Assembly: GCF_907164915.1 (NCBI RefSeq)
Contig: NC_061862.1
Span: 58,382,619-58,446,618, forward strand
From: Impatiens glandulifera
Lineage: Eukaryota > Streptophyta > Magnoliopsida > Ericales > Balsaminaceae
Direction: 5' to 3'
Length of the DNA: 64,000 nt
The notes under the pieces were generated by a model that made no database searches, was not told the origin of the DNA, and worked only from the letters and a program-made list of their open reading frames with translations. Positions 57,744 through 64,000 of this stretch are shown piece after piece (within the stretch, counting starts at the first letter, position 1; each line of letters begins with the position of its first letter). Both the position numbers and the translations under genes were made by a program.

Positions 57744-60700
57744 ATGGTGAAGAAAATCACGCTTGGTCACTGTACTTTGCAGGTGGACTTTCCATCGGTG
57801 TATTCCTTTGATCAGCCGGAGATAGTGAAGATGTTCCAAACCCTAGAATATTCTGGGTTGAGGAAATATCTGGGCGGACCGTTCATCTTCTATGAAGATG
57901 AAGTTTACGAATTCTTCAAAACGGCAGTTATGGTGGATGATTCCATCGTAGCAACCGTAAACGGAAAAGAGATCTCATTTGATGAAGCGGTGTATGCGGA
58001 GTTCTTTAAACTTCCAACGGAGGGTCATCTGTTCGACTTGGTGCTCTCTTCTGAAATCATGGAGGAAATGAAGACCTGCTTCTCCTCTGACGGTTCTAAG
58101 ATCCATGTGAATGGATATAAGAAGGTATTCAAACCCCACTTTATTCTCCTAAACGACGTGGTGGCGAAGACGCTGCAAGGGAAGTCCGGCTCTTTCAATC
58201 TCTATAGTCAAGACCGTTTTGACTACATGTGCGCCATCTCTAAAAGAATCCAAGTGAACTGGGGTCATACCCTGTTCTAGAATCTGTGTTACTCCATCAA
58301 CCAGACAAACAAGGAGAGTATCACATATGCGGCTCAACTGAGCCACCTATTGAATTTTTTGGGGGTTCCTATTGGTGAACCGACGCAGATTAACTCTACA
58401 AGAGTTTTTACTGCTTCTACGGTGGCCAGCACTCTGATTAGAGTGAAGAACAACCTAGAGTCTGCTTCTGGGGTCTCTAGTTTCCAGACTGGTGGAAGGC
58501 CTTCCACCCGATCAAAGCCCTCTGCTTCTGTTATGTCAACAGGGGCAAAGAGAACCAGAACTGAGAATGAATCGGAGGCCAGTTCCTCCAGCATGAAGAG
58601 TCCAAGTCAGAAGGACACGGAATCTGTCGATTCAAGGGTGAAGCAAGGTCCAGGCGTACTTGCTGCAACCCCGATGACATCATTATCTACTCCCTCAACC
58701 TTCTTTAGGAAACCTTCGAGGTCTTGTGCCTCAAAGGAGAAGAAGACAAAGGCGCCACGTGCGTCTAAATCTTCTAAGGTAACGTCTTTAAAGTCTTTGG
58801 CTGTTGTGCCAAAATTTGTTGTTCCCGTAGTGGAACAAGTCAAATCTGTTTTCTCTCCCTTGAGAGAATCTGTTGAAGGGCCTGCTATTGAGTCAGCCGG
58901 TCCAAATGATGAATCTATTAACAGGGCGGAGTCCCTTGTTACTCAATCTGATCAAGTAGCCGTTGGTGCTACAAAGTCGTCTATACCAAAACAAGGTGTT
59001 GTTCCTACCCTTGTTGTTGGTGATCCCATCATTCCTACTCCCAAGGATTCCTTGGTAGTCGGAAAAATTGTCTGTAGAGAGCTTCCTGCTGAGCTCTGTT
59101 TGAAACCCCAATCTGCCTTCGAACTGTTGCGGGCCAGGAAAGGGACACAAGGAATTGTTATTGGTGAACCAAGACCAGCTCCAAAACCTGTAGAGGTTGT
59201 TGGAAAAGGGAAATCCATTGCGTTGCAGGCTCCTGAGAAGGTGTCTGAAGCAAGAGGAATCATTGATCTCATTTTGGATCAAGTAAAAGTTCTTTCATCT
59301 GAAAAGTTAGGAATCTATGATTCCTGGTGTACTGAGAGGTTGTCAAGTACAACGACTCTCTGTCCAATGCTGTCATAACGAAAGAATGGAAGAAAAGAGT
59401 AGAAAACGAGAGGAAGGACCTGAAGTGGGCAAGAACTTCAGATGTGGGTGAAGCATTAAACAAAAGAGAACTGGTGGAAGTTTGCATTCTTGGAAAAGCC
59501 CTGTTTCCAATCTATGAAGCCAGGAAAGCAAACTTCAACCCTGACGCAAAAGGAGCTGATGTTGAAGTCAAAGTGCTGAAGAAGTTGAATGATATCATGG
59601 AAGGCTATGTTTCTGCTGCATCCAGATACATTCATGGCGCCGATTGCTCTGGCGCAGAACCGCCCAACGAAGAAGAAGCCATGGACATTTCAAACGCTGA
59701 TGAATCAGATGCTGCTCTCCTGATCGAATTCGGGACCCTGTCTGCCGAAGAGAGACGCATTCAAGATCATCCTGTTCAAGAGATTCCTAATGAAGATGAA
59801 GAAACGGTGAATGTTCAAGAGCCTGAACAAGCTCTTGAGAAAAATGTTGAAGAAGTAATCTTGGAAGATGTAGCTGAGGAGGCTTTGAAAGCTCCTATTG
59901 AAGAAGATGTGCTTATAACCCCTGTTGCGAGAACAGAGGGTGCTCAAGAGAAATTGGTTGAGGTCACTCAGCCTGAAACTGCAAGAACTGAGGGGGAACC
60001 CTCTAAAGAGAAGATTGATGAAGAAGAAAGTTCCTCGTCTGAGGAGGAACAGGATGAGCAACCAAAGTTTGTTAAGACCTACTTATTTCCTGATGGTGTT
60101 GCGAGAAGTATTCACGAAAACATAACCACTCCCCGTCACTATTCTAGAAGTTTGCTCGAAAGATTCGAAAGGGCACAAAGAGAAGTTGACGATGAAGAAG
60201 CTCAAGAGAAAGCGGCTAAGGATGCTGAAGTTAATCAGCCTGAGCAATCCTTGCAGGTTCATACTAACTTTGAGCCTATTCAAAGTATGGCTGCTGAATC
60301 TGAAGAAGTGTCTTCTCACGAAGGTTCATCTGCTAGAGGAAATAAATTGTTAAGATCTATGAGGTCTATGCTTTCCTCAATGCAGAAGACTATGTGTCAG
60401 TAAATGATTTCCAGGGAAGAGGAAAGAACGAATTTCAGCAACATGTTCAAGATCCTAACTGAGCTGGATAAGACCCTGAAGATGAATACTTATGAGACCC
60501 ATGTCTCGAATGTAAAGTTTTCAATATTTCAACAGAAAAGCTTCAACCAACAAACTGAACTTTTTGACATTGAGAGACACATCAATGACGAACGCCACAA
60601 GGAAACCTTGGATGAACTCAGTTTGGTATAGAATCACCTGGTAGAAATACAGGGTTGCATGAACAGAAATGACAATGAACGACAAGCTTTTGCCGAGAAC

Positions 60701-61084
60701 CTTGCCAGGAAGTTTCAAGCTAAGGAAGATGCTTTAGGCAATGCTGAAAGTGCTCAACCTCGACCAGTTCAAGGTGAGTCTAGCAGGAGGAATGATGGCG
60801 TAGCAACCGGGACCAGATCCAGGCGGGCTCTAAGTTCAGATGACAATCCTAGGCCAACCAAGAGAGGTGGTGGTCGAAGTGGTTCTGAGCGTGGTAGAAG
60901 AAATGGTGGCGGCCGGAGTAGGTTGTCCAATGTTGATCAAGGTGGACGTGGCAGTGTTGTTGAGCGTGGAGGAAGATCGAATGCAGGAGGTCGTGGAGGT
61001 CGCGGTTATCCTCATTTCATGAACATGCTTCCCGGGCAAGAAATGAGTCAAACCGATCCTCGAGTAAAAAGGGAAGAACAATGA
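57744..61084 (+). pseudogene. Second ORF of the Sirevirus-like element, retroelement-associated protein
   Basis: One long frame broken by stops at 58278, 60401 and 60629 and a frameshift near 59335. N-terminal part: VDFPSVYSFDQPEIVKMFQ, EFFKLPTEGHLFDLVLSSEI, a GSFNLYSQDRFDYM segment and INWG-like RIQVNWGHTLF. This resembles a domain found in many plant transposon-encoded proteins, recalled from memory. The middle is low-complexity, rich in Ser/Thr then Glu. The C-terminus is RG-rich (RGGGRSGSERGRRNGGG, AGGRGGRGYP), like an RNA-binding tail. Function unknown. It could be an extra structural protein or part of a gag-like RNA binder. Confidence 0.65.
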
Positions 61085-61260
61085 TCTCTCTTCTTTTACT
61101 CTGCTTAACTTTATTGAACATGGTTTTTGATAAGTTTTTCGAATACTGGTTTTTTGAATGACTGGTGTAAGTGAACAAGTTGTTTGTTTATTTATTGGAT
61201 GAATGCATGTCTCGTTATGTGTATGTAGGTTTGCAATTTCTTCATCAAAAATGGGGAAAT

Positions 61261-63454
61261 TGTTGGGTCAAATTATTTTGACTAAATGTTGAAATAATTT
61301 ACCCACTGATATTTTGATGATAAAATAATCTATGAGTTTTGATACAGGTGTATTAAGACAACATGTTATTAAACTTGGTTCTAATGAGGGTCATTAGACC
61401 GATTTTGATCTTCATTCGCATAAAATTAGACGCAGGTCTAATGGAATTAGACGTGAGTCTAATAGAATTAGACGTATAGTTTAACTCATCGGAGTTAGAC
61501 GTGTAAGTCTAATAGATGTGTAAAGAATTAGACGGGTAGTCTAATGAATACACGGAATTAGACGTGAGTCTAATAGAATTAGACGTACAGTCTAACTCAC
61601 CGGAGTTAGACGTGTAAGTCTAATAGACGTGTAAAGAATTAGACGGGTAGTCTAATGAATACGCGGAATTAGACGTGAGTCTAATAGAATTAGACGTACA
61701 ATCTAACTCATCGGAGTTAGACGTGTAAGTCTAATAGACGTAAAGAATTAGATGGGTAGTCTAATGAATACACGGAATTAGTCTAATAGACGTAAAGAAT
61801 TAGACGGGTAGTCTAATGAATACACGGAATTAGACGTGAGTCTAATAGAATTAGTCGTACAGTATAACTCATAGGAGTTAGACGTGTAAGTCTAATAGAC
61901 GTAAAGAATTAGACGGGTTGTCTAATTAAGTGAAAATTATACGTGGGTCTAACTCCTTCAAATTAGTCTGAAGTAGAACCGAAATTAGACGAGGCAGTCT
62001 AACTCAGTGGAGTTAGACGTGTCGGTCTAATGGTTATGTAATAATTAGACGGTTGTCTAATTAAGTGAAAGTTAGACGTGGGTCTAACTCCTTCAGATTA
62101 GTCTGAAGTAGAACCGGAATTAGACGGGGCAGTCTAACTCAGTGGAGTTAGACGTGCCGGTCTAATGGTTATGTAATAATTAGACGGGTTGTCTAATTAA
62201 GTGAAAGTTAGACGTGGGTCTAACTCCTTCAGATTAGTCTGAAGTAGAACCGGAATTAGACGGGGCAGTCTAACTCAGTGGAGTTAGACGTTCCGGTCTA
62301 ATGGTTATGTTATAATTAGACGGGTTGTCTAATTAATTGAAAGTTAGACATGGGTCTAACTCCTTCAGACAAGTCTGAGTTAGAACCGGAATTAGACGTG
62401 TAGTCTAACTTAGTGGAGTTAGACGTACCCGTCTAATGGTTATGTAAATTAGACGCGAGTCTAATTATATTAGACCAGGCGGTCTAATAGACGTTTTTCA
62501 TTAGAAGGAGTTGACTTATTTCATTAGACTGATTTTCCCAAATCCGTCTAACTGAAATACGTCTAATGCTCATTTTAAGTAGTACGCTTGAATCTAGCAT
62601 TTCTCCTAATCACGTGCTATAGTTGTACCCTACTCCTACTCCACTTTCCTATGAAGATCAGTACAACAGCTATATGCATCCAATCAAGGAATGTCACGTA
62701 AGGGAATTTTCCTCACATTACCCGTTTTGTAGATACATCTCTGATGGAATATTCGGCGCACTACCAGTTCGGTACGGCCACGATCCTTGTGCTCAGAACC
62801 TGATGTGTACAATGGAGGCTTTCCAATGGAAGAGCGCCACGTATCATTCTTGAAGATTCGACCGTTAGCTCTTGCTCAGTATTTAATCAATCCTTAGAGC
62901 AACTGACGAAGCAACGACTTTATTAACCTTAACCAATCTTACGAACAAGCATTCTGATTTTGCAGAGAGAGACTACTCAATCATCTTGTTTACTGAACTT
63001 ATTCTGTTAAGCTTCTTTCTGATTGTACTGTGTGTGAATCGAGAGAGAGAGCTAGAATCAAAACACCATTAGCTGGGTGATATTCTTCATTTTCTTGTAA
63101 TTGAACAGAAAGTGTTCTGTTCAATAGTAAGCTAAGTGTGTGTGTTAACTATATTTGATTCTCATCATATAGTGAATCCTTCCGGTGGTTGGAAGAAGGG
63201 GTGACGTAGGAGAGTTTCTCCGAACATCCATAAACAAACTGCTGTGTTCTTCATTTTCTGTCATCTTTTCATATTTCATCTTGTGCTTCAAACCCAAGTA
63301 AACAATTCCGCCTTCAATCTGTTTCAAGTGTTTATACAAGTTTGCGTAGAATAGAAAGAGATATTAATCCTAACAGGATTTCTATCAAACCGTTTTTCAT
63401 AAGCCTTCATCATTAGCCAGACCCCGTCTCTATTGATAAAGTCGAACTAATATA
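61261..63454 (+). repeat. 3' LTR of the Sirevirus-like element (2.2 kb)
   Basis: TGTTGGGTCAAATTATTTTG...ACTAATATA. Shorter than the 5' LTR by about 300 bp, mainly in the palindrome array. The last bases have lost the CA terminus. Confidence 0.9.
61430..62580. repeat. Palindrome array TTAGAC...GTCTAA, right LTR
   Basis: Same two higher-order unit types as the left array, with fewer copies. One 110 bp unit near 61750-61800 is internally deleted. Confidence 0.95.
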
Positions 63455-63459
63455 GTATG

Positions 63460-63642
63460 CATATATATATATGATTCCAAGAGATTGTTTGATGTGGATT
63501 TTTTTTCAAAATATTTTATTTATTTTGGTTAAATCACTAAACTATAAATTCTATTTTATATTAAAAATGTTGTAAAATATAAAGGGTAATTTGGTTGATG
63601 ATTAAAGTGATAGTCATTGATGACGTGATAAAAAGTTATTTG
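63460..63642. other. AT-rich spacer
   Basis: Nothing coding. It contains TTGTTTGATGTGGAT at about 63486-63500, similar to the MITE end that follows, perhaps an older copy. Confidence 0.4.
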
Positions 63643-63824
63643 GGTCTTGTTTGATGTGGTTATTTGAGATTATTTTCAAATAAGCCACTATCCAATCAAC
63701 AATATACCTATCAATTGCATCAATCAATCATCAACCAAAATACCCTATATTTATAAAAGGTCATATATCCCATAATGTCTTTTAATTGAACTTGATATTC
63801 AATAACCTACATCAAACAAGGACC
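63643..63824. mobile_element. Short MITE with GGTCYTTGTTTGATGT ends
   Basis: Left end GGTCTTGTTTGATGTGG; right end in inverse GGTCCTTGTTTGATGTAGG. About 180 bp, AT-rich. The ends resemble PIF/Harbinger MITEs, but no clear TTA/TAA duplication was found. Confidence 0.5.
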
Positions 63825-63871
63825 AGAACACCTTAGCAGTAAAATAAAATTTGGTAATAACTTGTACGCAC

Positions 63872-63988
63872 CTCCAAAAGTTTTGATTCATCTTCAGCAT
63901 CCATAATATCTATGTAACGCACTTTAACCTTGTTCTTGTGCTTCTTGATAATGACAGACTTGAACCAACAACCTCTTATACCACTGTT
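63872..63988 (-). CDS. Internal exon of an agenet-domain-like host gene (partial)
   Basis: A 39-codon minus-strand exon between an acceptor (TTTCACAG) and a donor (GAG followed by GTGCGTAC) is open throughout. It contains [20 protein letters not shown] and [18 protein letters not shown]. The pattern G.RGCWF...V......KVRY.D..D.D.S..LEE is that of plant agenet (Tudor-like) domain proteins that bind modified histones, recalled from family knowledge. The neighbouring exons would lie outside the window (upstream) or beyond the element junk to the left. It could be a live host gene or another captured fragment. Confidence 0.55.
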
Positions 63989-64000
63989 CTGTGAAAGAAC

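Larger units (their letters stand above)
52427..63454 (+). mobile_element. Sirevirus-like non-autonomous LTR retrotransposon with gag and an extra ORF but no pol
   Basis: 11 kb on the plus strand, flanked by a perfect 5 bp duplication GTATG (52422-52426, 63455-63459). LTRs are 52427-54936 and 61261-63454. A tRNA-Met primer site follows the first, and a purine tract AAAAATGGGGAAAT precedes the second. Inside are gag, then a second long decayed frame with its own TATA box. No integrase, RT or RNase H is present, so mobilisation would need a helper element. Confidence 0.9.

Noticed and set aside
60836..61081. Minus-strand Thr/Ser-rich ORF
   Set aside because: Antisense reading of the RG-rich tail of ORF2; GGN codons read in reverse give Thr/Ser/Pro runs.

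Overview
The window is nuclear DNA of a flowering plant. It is AT-rich and dominated by nested transposable elements. Host-type genes have introns with plant splice sites, and retrotransposon primer sites match initiator tRNA-Met. No bacterial, organellar or CRISPR features were seen. The extra ORF of one LTR element (57744-61084) recalls proteins I associate with asterid genomes, but that is only a weak taxonomic hint.

Layout. 1-2080: one LTR and the gag start of a minus-strand LTR retrotransposon that runs off the left edge. 2175-2761: a hAT-type non-autonomous element with a tRNA-Gly(GCC) relic inside. 3300-9643: a decayed minus-strand Ty1/copia element (Copia-1). 9644-22592: a probable CACTA (En/Spm-like) element of about 12.9 kb with long inverted subterminal regions, a transposase remnant, a 2 kb inverted CACGTTT-word array, a tandem array of about 300 bp units, and an apparently intact seven-exon CBP60-like (calmodulin-binding protein 60) gene on the minus strand (589 codons). 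24601-26347: a decayed hAT transposon with a perfect 8 bp target-site duplication (TSD). 26700-31100: a decayed plus-strand copia element (Copia-4) split by a solo LTR. 31116-45557: a second CBP60-like copy, now a pseudogene, broken by two full-length copia elements (Copia-2 at 31474-39090, Copia-3 at 40179-45396), each with recognisable TSDs. 45840-50300: mostly non-coding repeats. 50310-51679: the start of another plus-strand copia, cut by a CACTA end (51680-52421) that carries one exon of a UPL1/UPL2-like HECT E3 ubiquitin ligase gene. 52427-63454: an 11 kb Sirevirus-like LTR element with LTRs over 2 kb built of short TTAGAC...GTCTAA palindromes. It has gag but no pol, and has instead a long second ORF with its own TATA box. 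63872-63988: a probable exon of an agenet-type host gene at the right edge.

The two CBP60 copies act as a natural control. The pseudogene shows the empty site of a hAT insertion in the gene's intron, lacks the gene's 4 x 117 bp exonic repeat, and shares its predicted GC-AG intron. The items most worth a second look are the CACTA-enclosed CBP60 gene, the pol-less Sirevirus-like element with palindrome-array LTRs and an internal promoter, the UPL exon inside a CACTA end, the giant inverted array, and the tRNA-Gly relic inside a hAT element.
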